Part shown: positions 22,591 through 34,111 of the stretch, piece by piece
Layout: each line of letters starts with the position of its first letter
Numbering within the stretch: the stretch's first letter is position 1
Source of the DNA: Nemertoderma westbladi
Lineage: Eukaryota; Xenacoelomorpha; Nemertodermatida; Nemertodermatidae
Length of the DNA stretch: 64,000 nucleotides
NCBI GenBank assembly: GCA_032718475.1
Contig: JAUCBJ010005111.1
Span: 21,789-85,788 of the forward strand
Direction of reading: 5' to 3'
Notes under the pieces: generated by a model
What the model was told of the DNA's origin: nothing
Database searches by the model: none
Seen by the model: the letters and a program-made list of their open reading frames with translations, nothing else
Position numbers and translations under genes: made by a program

Positions 22591-24219
22591 TGAGGAAGGT
22601 GGACCCAGGTACGGAGGAAGTAGCAGTAGAAGAGGAGGGAGAGGATTCGGAAGGGGAAGATATATACAGCCAATTGGCGAGGGAGATTAAGGAGGTGCCA
22701 CCGAAACCGAGAGAACCATGCGATAATCCAACGGATAGGCTGCTCAGTTACAGCTCCAGCTGGTACAAGACCAAGAAGTTGGTAGCATATTTGAGGGCCT
22801 ACGTGGATTTCCTCAGGGGAGTTGGTAAGGATACCAAAACGAGACCCATTATCGATCTGGAAGGGGTGGCCAAAGCCGTGATACGATACGAGCAAAGGAA
22901 GGGGTACGCGGATGAAGTGAACAGAGTCAGCAAGCAACAGCGCCTTTGTCAAGACAGCGAACTCAACCCGCTCTCTCCGCAACTGAACGATGATGGGATC
23001 CTGGTGATGAATTCCAGAGTGGTAAACAACAATAGCCCAGTCATTCCACCCAAACCCATATTAATCCCCAATAAATCACCAATAGTCTACCATATCATAT
23101 GGGATTCCCATAAATCGATACTACATGGAGGTACCAATCAGACCCTGACGGAGATACGAAAGACGTTCTGGGTTATCCAACTCAGGAAGATGGTAAAGGC
23201 GGTAGTGGGGCAGTGCCAGACCTGCCGACGGACGAGGAAGGAGAGGGCCATACAGGAGATGGCGCCATTACCGGCCAACAGGGTGAGGCATCACAGCCTG
23301 CCATTTACACACTGCGGCGTGGACATGTTCGGGCCGATAAAGATAAAAGTAATGCGGCATACAGAGAAACGCTACGGCATTATCTTTGTCTGCAATAACA
23401 CGAGAGCGGTGGGAATAGAACATGCACAGGACGCTACGGAGTCGGCATTTATCAATGCCTTTAGAGAGGTTTGTATCCCGCAGGGGAGGGATGGTAAAGG
23501 TGTTATATTCAGACAACGAGGCCAACTTAATGGGCGCGGAGAACGAGTTGGCCAAGGCTCTCGACATCCTAGAAGGTGAGGATATCAGGGCAGCGATGAG
23601 GAAGCATCTCATAAAGTGGGAGAGGAGAATGCTGTACACGCCACATACATTAGGGTGTGTGGAGTGGCTTGTGGGAAGCTCAAAACGCCTGATGACCATA
23701 CTGATGAACAACCATATGGTCACTGAAGACGTATTTTGAACAGTGTTAGCCAAGTGTGAGGGGATCATTAACAGCCGACCGTTATATCCCGAGAACGACG
23801 ACCCAGAATCGCTGGAAGTCCTAACACCGGCTCATTTACTCATGGAGAGGCCGGTGACGATTGACATGCGGAGCGTAGATCCAGACGACATACATTCACG
23901 TCAAAGCTGGAAAGTTGCCAAGGCAATAAGTGCGGAGTATTGGACGAGATGGATAGAAGAGTATCTTCCAACACTACATAGGAGGAGCAAATGGAGGAAT
24001 ACTAGCAGAGAACTGAAGAAGGGTGACTTGGTGATTGTCACAGACGACACAATTATCAATAACCAATGGAGACTAGCCAGGGTAGTAGACACCTACCCCG
24101 ACGAGGACGGAAGTATTAGGTCGGTGGAAGTGAGGATTGGAGGAAAGATAGGGGCCAAAGATGGGAAGACCTACAGGAGGGTGGTAGGAAAGTGTTGCCT
24201 ATTGGAAGGGTCGCCTTAG
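22590..24219 (+). pseudogene. BEL-2 integrase
   Basis: Three frames carry the integrase. 22554-23579 has the pre-integrase region, the H-H-C-C zinc domain (HKSILHGG ... CQTCRRTRKE) and the first catalytic Asp in GVDMFGPIK. 23422-23739 has the second Asp (YSDNEANLMG) and the Glu (GCVEWLVGSS). 23743-24219 has INSRPLYP, LTPAHLLMERP and a C-terminal segment ending RRVVGKCCLLEGSP. All three catalytic acids are kept, but two frame changes or stops (about 23480 and 23739) break it. Confidence 0.92.
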
Positions 24220-24329
24220 AGTTTAGTTGTCCAATATATTGGACTGAATGAGGGCGAGACACCCTTCCCACACATAAAACATAAGAAATAAATAAACAAA
24301 TTAATAAAAAATAAGTAGTAATAGTAGTA

Positions 24330-24770
24330 GTAGGTAGTACATAGTAGTAAGGTACATAGCGAGTACCATAGAACCTGTGGGCACTGAGGGCGCCACGTAG
24401 TGAGTGGAATTGAAGGGTATGTACCCTATGCATACTATAGTAGTAGTAGTAGGGTACATAGTACCGTAGAAGTTGTGGGCACTGATGGCGCCATGTAAGG
24501 AAGTAACGGGTATGTACGCATACCATAGTAGTAGTAGTAGGGTACATAGTACCGTAGAAGTTGTGGGCACTGATGGCGCCACGTAAGTAGTAAAGGGTAT
24601 GTACACATACCATAGTAGTAGTAGTAGGGTACATAGTACTGTAGAAGTTGTGGGCACTGATGGTGCCACGTAAGGAAGTAAAGGGTATGTACACATACCA
24701 TAGTAGTAGTAGTAGGGTACATAGTACCATAAAAGTTGTGGGCACTGAGGGCGCCACGAAGGGAAGAGGG
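24330..24770. repeat. 88-bp tandem repeats upstream of BEL-2 ORF3
   Basis: Five units, marked by 'gtgggcactga' at 24377, 24475, 24563, 24650 and 24738. Each contains a (tag)n run, the inverted repeat gggtacatagtac, the gtgggcactga-ggcgcc block and a gggtatgtac block. It lies in the spacer between integrase and ORF3. Confidence 0.92.
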
Positions 24771-25090
24771 GGGCACATGGGTACAGCAGGACAGACCGTG
24801 TAGGCCGCATGAAACAGTTGTTAATAGCACAGGGAGAGGGAATATAAATAATATTAGAAATTAAAATTAATAAATTATAGCAACTAGAGGGAGGGAGTTC
24901 TAGAATCATAATTAAAGTAACTGACAAAATTTGCAATTTAGGAAAAAATTGGCACTTTGGGGAGTATATTATTTGGAAAATATACAAAGAAATTATAATC
25001 TAGGACGTAGGCCATTACTGAACGGAACATAGAACATCTTGTTTAACGGCACTCACTCAAATTGAGCCTTTGTAAGGCCCCAACAATTAG

Positions 25091-27390
25091 GTGAGCACGG
25101 GAAAGTTTGTGATGGCGGAGAGGTTAGTAAAGAAGAGAAAGGCGGAGAAGACTGGAAAGGAGTTACTAGTGGACTTCACGCAGAGGCATCCGGAGGAGAA
25201 GACGAGAGGATACTACAAACTGCAACAAAGGGTCACAAAGCGCACACACTACAGGACCAGTTTAGGGAGATGCACGAGAGATGACTGGTCAGGACCTACG
25301 GGACGCCGTCGTTAGACAACACGATCCTCGAGCATTTCTGCTATGTAGTAAAGGGAGACGAGGCGAAGTTTGGGATACCGAAGTATCCGAGGGAACCACC
25401 GAGGAAGGAGTGGAGGAGGTTTGTGGAGTCCGTGAGCAGGGGCAGGTACATTGTCCTAGATGATGAAGGGACTGTGGAGGACGATGAGGGCTCGAGAAGA
25501 GGGTCGGCGGGATCGTCCAGAACTATACTACTGCATTTGGCAGCGCCAAACGGAGATATTTTTCTATTCGATCTGGGGACCTACGGGAAGAAGAGCGGGC
25601 CGAAGTTGAACCGGTTGCCGAGGGCGGTGCAGGACCTAGTGAGACAGAAGACTACAGTTAAGGTGGGATCGGCGATCCGCGACGATGCGGACAGGATAAT
25701 CGGACCGGAGACCCCAATCTCCTGGACATGCAAGTGGTCTATATGGCTATGATGGGGCCAGAGAAATTGGGATTAGTAGAGAACCCGGGACATTGTGGAG
25801 CCGTGGCGATGGGCCAACTGATGGGGCTCGTCTGCCACAAGCCGATGGACTGGGGCAAGTTCCGAGAGGAGTACGGAGCAGAACTTGCGAACTTGCTGAA
25901 ATGGGGAGCGAGGCCAGGGAAGCAGGAGATATATCAGTTCCTAAGGGGAGCGATAAAGATATATCAGAAGAGATATATCTTACAGGAGGATTGGATAATG
26001 ATAGGTTTATTAAACCTATTCATGGCCGTGGTTTTCGGAAGAGAGCCAACGGCGTTTCTACTATCAGGAGCACCTCTAAATCACAGGAGAGCAATCATCA
26101 GGATTGCAAGCGATGCCCATACCATGGGGCTCCGAGGGCGATTTTGGAAGGAAGAGATGGAGGGAGCTGGAAGGGTGGCAAGTCATGGGTGGAAACCAAG
26201 GTGGAAAGGGACATAGTGGATCTACCGGGCTACTGGGTTCGGGTCCACTCCCGGCGAGAGAGGAGGATGATGACGAGTTCGGGGTGATGCCACTGATTGA
26301 GAGAATTGCGGCCCCAGCGGGGGACGAGGGGGAGGACAAGTTCGGCGTAATGCCGCCGATTGCGAGGATCGGCCACTCAGATACGGACTGGGGTGGCGGG
26401 AGAGTGGTGAGCGGGGCAAGAGCCTTCTGGGACAAACCCGGTAAGCGGACCTGGGAGCACAGGGAGCCAGCGATGGATTTCGCGGCAAGTTCGATCAGGT
26501 TGGGCGAGCTACCGGGAACGGCACCACGAGTAGTGTTTGGGGAGACGATGCCGAGGGTGGAGGAAGACGTCGACATGGGTAGGGACCACAGCATCCAGAT
26601 GTTTGCTTATCAGCGGCTCCATAGACCCAGGAGACCACACGGGGCCAAGGATGACTTGGGGCGGGACGCACTGATACACGGCTGTGATTACTGTGGGAGG
26701 CTAACCCACCAGGAAAGGAGCTGCCTGTATCGATTCCAGAAGGGGACGAGCTGTCTCTACTGCCGTGAGTCGACCCATAGGATGGGTGCATGTCCAAGGC
26801 TGCACAACCGATGCTCAAAGTGTAACTTTCGAGGGCACTTTGGGCGCCAGTGCGATTGGATGGACGACGAAGAGAAGTTTAGGATCTTCGAGGAGTGGGC
26901 CGACGTCGGTGTCATGACAGGGCAGAGGATAAAGGCCCAGGAGTTCCGGTGGGGCTTCTTTAATATCAACCTGGGAGCCGACCAGGATATTATTAAGAGG
27001 AGACTGCCATTCACATATCAGGAGGTAGCGACAGCGGCATCATATGGAGGAGTCATTAACACTCAGATATACTTAGATAGATGGTCGCCAGAAAATAGGG
27101 TCGAGTTCAGGGACTTTCTCGCAGAGCATGTGCCGCGGGCGATGAAAATGATCCTGTGGGACGCTACCAGGGGGAAACAGGAGGGACACTCGGAGGGACC
27201 ACCCGCAAAGCGATACAGGGAGTTGATAACACCTGCGCCCAAAGAACCAACGACGGGGCTTAGCAAAACGGTATCGGCAAGGATGAGGAGTCTGCAGGAG
27301 GATAAGCCGGAGGGAAGGAAACGGCCCAGACAAGATGACGATTGGGGCAAAGATCTCAGATGGTTCCCGAAGGCGGGAGGAGCGAACTAG
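25091..27390 (+). pseudogene. BEL-2 ORF3: exonuclease-like region, three zinc knuckles, conserved C-terminus
   Basis: The third gene is split by frameshifts among 25091-25315, 25312-25752, 25728-26216 and 26104-27390. The second and third pieces align by eye with DEDDy 3'-5' exonucleases: D-x-E in IVLDDEGT (25459-25467), a strand APNGDIFLFDL, K-x-G with Asp-Asp in VKVGSAIRDD (25660-25690), a second aspartate segment LLDMQVVY, a KPMDWGKF block, and Y-x3-E in RYILQED (25974-25988). Three C-x2-C-x4-H-x4-C-like knuckles follow (26681-26860). The region then shares an F-x2-W ... T-x2-R ... GF-x2-N pattern with BEL-3. The function is inferred. Confidence 0.62.
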
Positions 27391-28126
27391 AACTCAGGGA
27401 CATAGGTGTGGGTGTGCCTGGAAGGCACCACATGTAGGAAAGAGTATGAACTCCAAAGTGCAAATAATCAAGTGCAATTGGTGTGTATGTATGTAAAATA
27501 ATTTATCAATAACCAAATATATATATATAATCAATGTAAGTACTATAGTCATATATTACCTTTTTCCAACTAGCTACTGGGACTGGGGACCAATTAACTA
27601 TGACAGGAGGACGAGACATTAGACGGATCACGCTTCCTGAGTGCGACGGCACAAAAGAGAACGTGAGGCTTGTCAGGGGCGAGTGAAGTAAAAATGGGTT
27701 GAGTACAGGGGAATCGGGGGAAGTACAGAGAGGGTGCGTAGAGGTGTGAGGAAGTGAAAGGAGTGCAATTCAAGTGTGGGGAGCGAGCAGTGAGGGAGGA
27801 TGAGTCCCAAGGGACTGGAGAGAGAAGAAGGGACAGCAAGGTCCGTGAGGAAGATTTGAGTAAGGTTAAAGGAAAATTGTGTGGAGAGTGAGCACAATGG
27901 TCTCAAATAGAGACACCAGATACTTCGGTGCAACATAGCTCGCGATTGCACCAAGGATGGGTGGTAATAACACACCCAGGGGGGGTGGGGGGGGGGGGTC
28001 TGGAAAGCCGACCCCGAGAAAAGAACTCCACCCCACACCCAATATTAGATTGGGTTCCAGCGGAATTGAAGCACACTTAAGGTTGATGCTATCTTCTCAC
28101 CGGGAAGATAGCATGGGGGGGGGGAG
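27391..28126 (+). other. BEL-2 3' untranslated region and polypurine tract
   Basis: No convincing gene; the open frames here are in purine-rich, low-complexity DNA. It has a G-rich stretch near 27978-27999 and ends in a run of ten G plus AG (28115-28126) directly before the 3' LTR, which serves as the polypurine tract. Confidence 0.65.
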
Positions 28127-28767
28127 TGTAAGCGGATTCAATTCCCTTCATCTCCACCCTAAAGTGGGACAAGTGGCATTTTACCAACATGGCGTTGGCG
28201 ATGCGAGATTACCAATAAATAATCTCGCCTCATAACCAACTCGGGGGGGGGGGGGGCGACACACGCCCTGCCCTAAGCCACAGAGAGAGGTGAGAGGTCA
28301 AACCACCTCAGAGGGAAAACCCAGCTAGCGAGGCTAGCATCAGGGAGTAACACCTACAGGGAGTGCCGAAGTGACAATTAGTATATAAGCCAATAGCGGG
28401 CAGGGAAGCACGTGGGGAAAGATAGGAAAGCATCCATTGGGTATCACAAAGGCCACAGTAATGTAGAGGTGAAACTAATATGTATCAATCATATAGTTAA
28501 TCTGATTACTGATTTACCGGTCAGTTGATTATCACATAGTTGCGGACTGGCATAGTTTTGACCGTCATTTTATATGGTAAATTACAATTACTGTACTGTT
28601 GCTGTGATTATTTATATTACAATCTATGTTGTTCATTAATCCGACTGTGCTATTATCGCTGAGATTAATACCGAGAAATCGGCCAAAGATACCAGCCCAG
28701 CAGACCAGCAACTAAGTGACGCGTACAGCCTTACCCGGTCGGGATCATAGAACTCAATCCCATCACA
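28127..28767 (+). repeat. BEL-2 3' LTR
   Basis: 641 bp, TGTAAGCGG...CATCACA, homologous to 17843-18493. Differences include several substitutions near the start, the length of the G run (about 28243-28256), and replaced segments around 28535-28600 and 28668-28685. The target copy ATTAG follows at 28768. Confidence 0.93.
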
Positions 28768-31700
28768 ATTAGTGCCCGCTAGATATTAGTGCCCACGAGA
28801 CATTAGTGCCCACGTGAAATTAGTGCTCACGTGACATTAGTGCCCACTATACATTAGTGCCTGCTAGACATTAGTGCCCATGAGACATTAGTGCCCACGT
28901 GAAATTAGTGCCCACATGACATTAGTGCCCGCTAGACATTAGTGCCCGCTAGACATTAGTGCCCACGTGAAATTAGTGCCCACATGACATTAGTGCCCGC
29001 GAGACATTAGTGCCAACGCGACATTAGTGCCCACGTGAAATTAGTGCCCACGTGACATTAGTGCCCACTACACATTAGTGCCCACGTGAAATTAGTGCCC
29101 ACGTGACATTAGTGCCCGCTAACTAGACATTAGTGCCCGCTACACATTAGTGCCCACGTGAAATTAATGCCCACGTGACATTAGTGCCCGTTAGATAGAC
29201 ATTAGTGCCCGCTACACATTAGTGCCCACGAGACATTAGTGCCGGCGAGACATAAGTGCCCACGAGGCATTAGTGCCCAAGTGAAATCAGAGCCCACGTG
29301 ACATTAGTGCCCGCTAGACATTAGTGGCCGCTAGAAATTAGTGCCCATGAGACATTAGTGCCCATGTGTCATTAGTGCCCGCTAGACATTAGTGCCCACT
29401 AGACATTAGTGCCCATTCGACATTAGTGCCCAGGTGAAATTAAGTGCCCACGTTACATTAGTGCCCGCTAGACATTAGTGCCCGCTAGATATTAGTGCCC
29501 ACGAGACATTAGTGCCCACGTGAAATTAGTGCCCACGTGACATTAGTGCCCGCTAGACATTAGTGCCCGCGATACATTAGTGCCAACGAGACATTAGTGC
29601 CCACGTGAAATTAGTGCCCACGTGACATTAGTGCCCGCTACACATTAGTGCCCACGTGAAATTAGTGCCCACGTGACATTAGTGCCCGATAGCTAGACAT
29701 TAGTGCCCGCTAGATATTAGTGCCCACGAGACATTAGTGCCCACGTGAAATTAGTGCTCACGTGACATTAGTGCCCGCTAGACATTAGTGGCCGCCAGAC
29801 ATTAGTGCCCATGAGACATTCGTGCCCATGTGTCGTTAGTGCCCGCTAGACATTAGTGCCCATTAGACAATAGTGCCCACGTGAAATTAGTGCTCACGTG
29901 ACATTAGTGCCAGCTAGACATTAGTGCCCGCTAGACATGAGTGCCCATGAGACATTAGTGCCCACGTGTCATTAGTTCGCGCTAGACATTACTGCCCATT
30001 AGACATTAGTGCCCATGTGTCATGAGTGCCCGCTAGACATTAGTGCCCACGAAACATTAGTGCCCATGAGACTTTAGTCCCCACGTGTCATTAGTGCCCG
30101 CTAGGCATTAGTGCCCATGAGGCATTAGTGCTAGTGCCCACGTGTCATTAGTGCCCGCTAGACATTAGTGCCCATGAGTCATTAGTTCCCACGTGTCATT
30201 TGTGCCCACCAGACATTAGTGCCCGCGAGACATAGGTGCCCATGAGACTTTAATGCCCACATGACATTAGTGCCCGTAGACATTAGTGCCCGTTAGACAT
30301 TAGTGCCCATGAGACATTAGTGCCCACGTGTCATTCGTGCCCGTAGACATTAGTGCCCGTTAGACATTAGTGCCCATGAGACATTAGTGCCCACGTGTCA
30401 TTCGTGCCCACTTGAAATTAGTGCTCACGTGACATTAGTGCCCGCTATACATTAGTGCCTGCTAGACATTAGTGCCCATGAGACATTAGTGCCCACGTGA
30501 AATTAGTGCCCACATGACATTAGTGCCCGCTAGACATTAGTGCCCGCTAGACATTAGTGCCCACGTGAAATTAGTGCCCACGTGACATTAGTGCCCGCTA
30601 GACATTAGTGCCCGCGAGACATTAGTGCCAACGCGACATTAGTGCCCACGTGAAATTAGTGCCCACGTGACATTAGTGCCCGCTACACATTAGTGCCCAC
30701 GTGAAATTAGTGCCCGCTAACTAGACATTAGTGCCCGCTACACATTAGTGCCCACGTGAAATTAATGCCCACGTGACATTAGTGCCCGTTAGATAGACAT
30801 TAGTGCCCGCTACACATTAGTGCCCACGAGACATTAGTGCCCGCGAGACATTAGTGCCCACGAGGCATTAGTGCCCAAGTGAAATCAGAGCCCACGTGAC
30901 ATTAGTGCCCGCTAGACATTAGTGGCCGCTAGAAATTAGTGCCCATGAGACATTAGTGCCCATGTGTCATTAGTGCCCGCTAGACATTAGTGCCCACTAG
31001 ACATTAGTGCCCATTCGACATTAGTGCCCACGTGAAATTAAGTGCCCACGTTACATTAGTGCCCGCTAGACATTAGTGCCCGCTAGATATTACTGCCCAC
31101 GAGACATTAGTGCCCACGTGAAATTAGTGCCCACGTGACATTAGTGCCCGCTAGACATTAGTGCCCGCGATACATTAGTGCCAACGAGACATTAGTGCCC
31201 ACGTGAAATTAGTGCCCACGTGACATTAGCGCCCGCTACACATTAGTGCCCACGTGAAATTAGTGCCCACGTGACATTAGTGCCCGATAGCTAGACATTA
31301 GTGCCCGCTAGATATTAGTGCCCACGAGACATTAGTGCCCACGTGAAATTAGTGCTCACGTGACATTAGTGCCCGCTAGACATTAGTGGCCGCCAGACAT
31401 TAGTGCCCATGAGACATTCGTGCCCATGTGTCGTTAGTGCCCGCTAGTCATTAGTGCCCGCTAGACATTAGTGCCCATTAGACAATAGTGCCCACGTGAA
31501 ATTAGTGCTCACGTGACATTAGTGCCAGCTAGACATTAGTGCCCGCTAGACATGAGTGCCCATGAGATATTAGTGCCCACGTGTCATTAGTTCGCGCTAG
31601 ACATTAGTGCCCATGAGACATTAGTGCCCATGTGTCATTAGTGCCCGCTAGACATTAGTGCCCACGAAACATTAGTGCCCATGAGACTTTAGTCCCCACG

Positions 31701-32474
31701 TGTCATTAGTGCCCGCTAGACATTAGTGCCCATGAGGCATTAGTGCTAGTGCCCACGTGTCATTAGTGCCCGCTAGACATTAGTGCCCATGAGACATTAG
31801 TGCCCACGTGTCATTAGTGCCCACCAGACATTAGTGCCCGCGAGACATAGGTGCCCATGAGACTTTAATGCCCACGTGACATTAGTGCCCGTAGACATTA
31901 GTGCCCGTTAGACATTAGTGCCCATGAGACATTAGTGCCCACGTGTCATTCGTGCCCACTTGAAATTAGTGCTCACGTGACATTGGTGCCCGCTAGACAT
32001 TAGTGCCCTCTAGACATTAGTGCCCATGAGACATTAGTGCCCACGTGTCATTAGTGCCCGCTCGCTAGACATTAGTGCCCGCTAGACATTAGTGCCCACG
32101 TGTCATTATTGCCCGCTAGACATTAGTGTCCATGAGACATCCGTGCCCACGTGTCATTAGTGCCCGCTAGACATTAGTGCCCGCGAGACATTAGTGCCCA
32201 TGAGACTTTAGTGCCCACGTGTCATTAGTGCCCGCTAGACATTAGTGCCCATGAGACATTAGTGCCCACGTGTCATTAGTGCCCGCTAGACATTAGTGCC
32301 CATGAGACATTAGTGCCCATGAGACTTTAGTGCCTACGTGTCATTAGTGCCCGCTAGACATTAGTGCCCGCTAGACATTAGAGCCCATGAGACATTAGTG
32401 CCCACGTGTCATAAGTGCCCGCTAGACATTAGTGCCCATGAGACATTAGTGCCCACGTGAAATTAGTGCCCACC
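28768..32474. repeat. 17-bp minisatellite, right block with higher-order repeats
   Basis: The same 17-bp family continues after BEL-2. It is organised into a higher-order unit of about 1.6 kb. Markers such as 'gtgctcacgtg' (28823 and 30421), 'gtgcccgttagat' (29184 and 30782) and 'ttagttcgcgc' (29974 and 31589) recur at 1,598-1,615 bp. A third partial copy starts near 31969. Confidence 0.95.
28823..31968. repeat. Two copies of the ~1.6-kb higher-order unit
   Basis: Copy A is 28823-30420 and copy B 30421-31968. They share the same order of 17-bp subtypes, with a few 17-bp gains or losses (for example an extra unit near 31443). This points to a recent segmental duplication inside the array. Confidence 0.88.
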
Positions 32475-33566
32475 TAGCGAATTATTATATGTCATTCAAC
32501 AGGGCCAGGAATACATCTCCCGCTTCTTTATTTCCTGCTCGAACGCAAACTATCTTCAAACGTCAAAAGGACAACTTTCCAATTCAAGCTTTATCCCCCC
32601 CCCCCCCCCCCCCCCATACCTCTGGTTAAATTTAACCTTTTTACTTTCTACTCGAATCAATTATGATTGAAAAATTAATTAACCTCGGTTAGGAGCGGTG
32701 GCATTTATATTATTTGGTTTTGCGGCCAATTCTTCAAGGAGTGATGTTCAAGCGACGGCGTTTGATTATTTATACATAAACTATTTTTAACTGAGTATGT
32801 TTAAATTGTTTTTTTTAACTTTGCTTTGAGACAAGATTTAATATTAAAACAAGGTGTAGGTAGTACTTATAATTATTGTCCGAGGACACACTAACTATTT
32901 ATATTATTGCAATGGAGGAGACCGTTGTCGACGACTTTGGTGTAGTTGAATGGGATATATGTAAGAAGAAAAATCGGATATTCCGCTGTGTTATTGCTGG
33001 TGTAGTGGTGATCATATTATATTTATGTTTACTTGGAAACCGTTTAAAACTGTTGGGAACAAACTTTTTGGGACGCCACTAATATGAGTGGTTCGTTGAA
33101 AGTCGACAATCCTGGTTATCGAACAACCTACCTGTACATATTATAAAGAGCTCGTCTGACTTACTGCCTTTACACAATTTACCAATACCGATGTATCTTT
33201 TTGTCATTAATCTGTATATTTGAGTCAGGTTTGTTAACTCAATGATGTGTAACTGGTGTAATATTGCTGGAGACACTTTTTTTTAAACGCATGTAGCTAA
33301 AGATTGAAAGCAAAAATAAAAATTCTGGCTCACCCAGTCAGTGGTCGGGAGGTGAAACTATCTCTGTTTCAAATTTCATGCAATCTCATTATGATTTGTA
33401 AAAAAATTAGGGGGGGGGGGGGGGGGGGGGGGGCGTGTCACTGAATTACGACACTATATTCTGGGACATGGTGTATGGATGTTTCAATACCGGTATAAAA
33501 TGCAAGGTGGCGTTCAATAACGATATGTGCTGTATTAAGCAGAGACGGTTTACACACTCCCATATA
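32475..33566. other. Intergenic DNA with homopolymer C and G tracts
   Basis: AT-rich, with a poly-C tract near 32597-32615 and a poly-G tract near 33411-33433. The G tract is preceded by 'aaaaaaattagg', the same context as in the inverted repeats of the element that follows, so an older fragment of that element may lie here. One small ORF is listed separately. Confidence 0.5.
32912..33082 (+). CDS. Possible small single-pass membrane protein
   Basis: A 56-codon ORF from an ATG at 32912. An acidic N-terminus is followed by KKKNR and then a hydrophobic stretch (CVIAGVVVIILYLCLL) long enough to span a membrane, with a basic tail. There is no known family, no neighbouring exon was recognised, and the length is within chance for AT-rich DNA. 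Confidence 0.2.
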   Translation: MEETVVDDFGVVEWDICKKKNRIFRCVIAGVVVIILYLCLLGNRLKLLGTNFLGRH

Positions 33567-34111
33567 CACCATAACCCTTTAATACAACAACCATTTTTAG
33601 GATGTCGGAGCTCCCCCCCCCCCCCCCCCCCCCACCCCCCACCCCCTAATTTTTTTCAAATTTCAATAAAATGCTACGAAATTTGGTATGATGATAGATC
33701 GACACCTTTTCTTACTGGTGGCCTGGCCGGATTTTTTAATTTATCATTAGATCATTAGAGCCCTCATCTGCGGATTCTGAATCTGAAATCCGTTGAAAAT
33801 TTCACCAAGAACTTCCGGAGATATTATCAAAATACTAAGGTGTAAATCTTTGTGACATAAATCGCTATAATTCTAATGTTTTTTTTACTCAATTCTAGAA
33901 TATTAATTATACAAAAGAATAACATAGCTAAAGTGTGGTTTGTAATTGTAATTGTAAGTGTGGTTTGTAATGTAATTTATTGTTACTACGGCAACAATAA
34001 ATTTATATACCTATTGTAGATAATTTTGTTAATATTTGCTTGTTATTACCAATGTAACCTCCAGTGAGTAATTAAATCAATAAAATTTACAACATTATTG
34101 ATGTTTTGAGT

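Larger units (their letters stand above)
17843..28767 (+). mobile_element. BEL-2: BEL/Pao LTR retrotransposon, decayed
   Basis: LTRs lie at 17843-18493 and 28127-28767, and the target ATTAG is duplicated at 17838-17842 and 28768-28772. The order is gag, zinc knuckle-protease, RT, RNase H, integrase, an 88-bp tandem repeat, ORF3 and a poly-G polypurine tract. Multiple frameshifts and two internal deletions (the capsid domain of gag and the RT palm) inactivate it. The two LTRs differ at many positions and by small indels, so it is the oldest of the three insertions. It sits inside the minisatellite. Confidence 0.94.

Noticed and set aside
24116-24987. Long minus-strand frames over the 88-bp repeats
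   Set aside because: They are translations of a tandem DNA repeat (tyrosine-rich from tag/cta runs), in all frames and without homology.
25091-27390. BEL-2 ORF3 as an envelope gene
   Set aside because: No signal peptide, no transmembrane segment and no glycoprotein features; zinc knuckles and an exonuclease-like region are seen instead.
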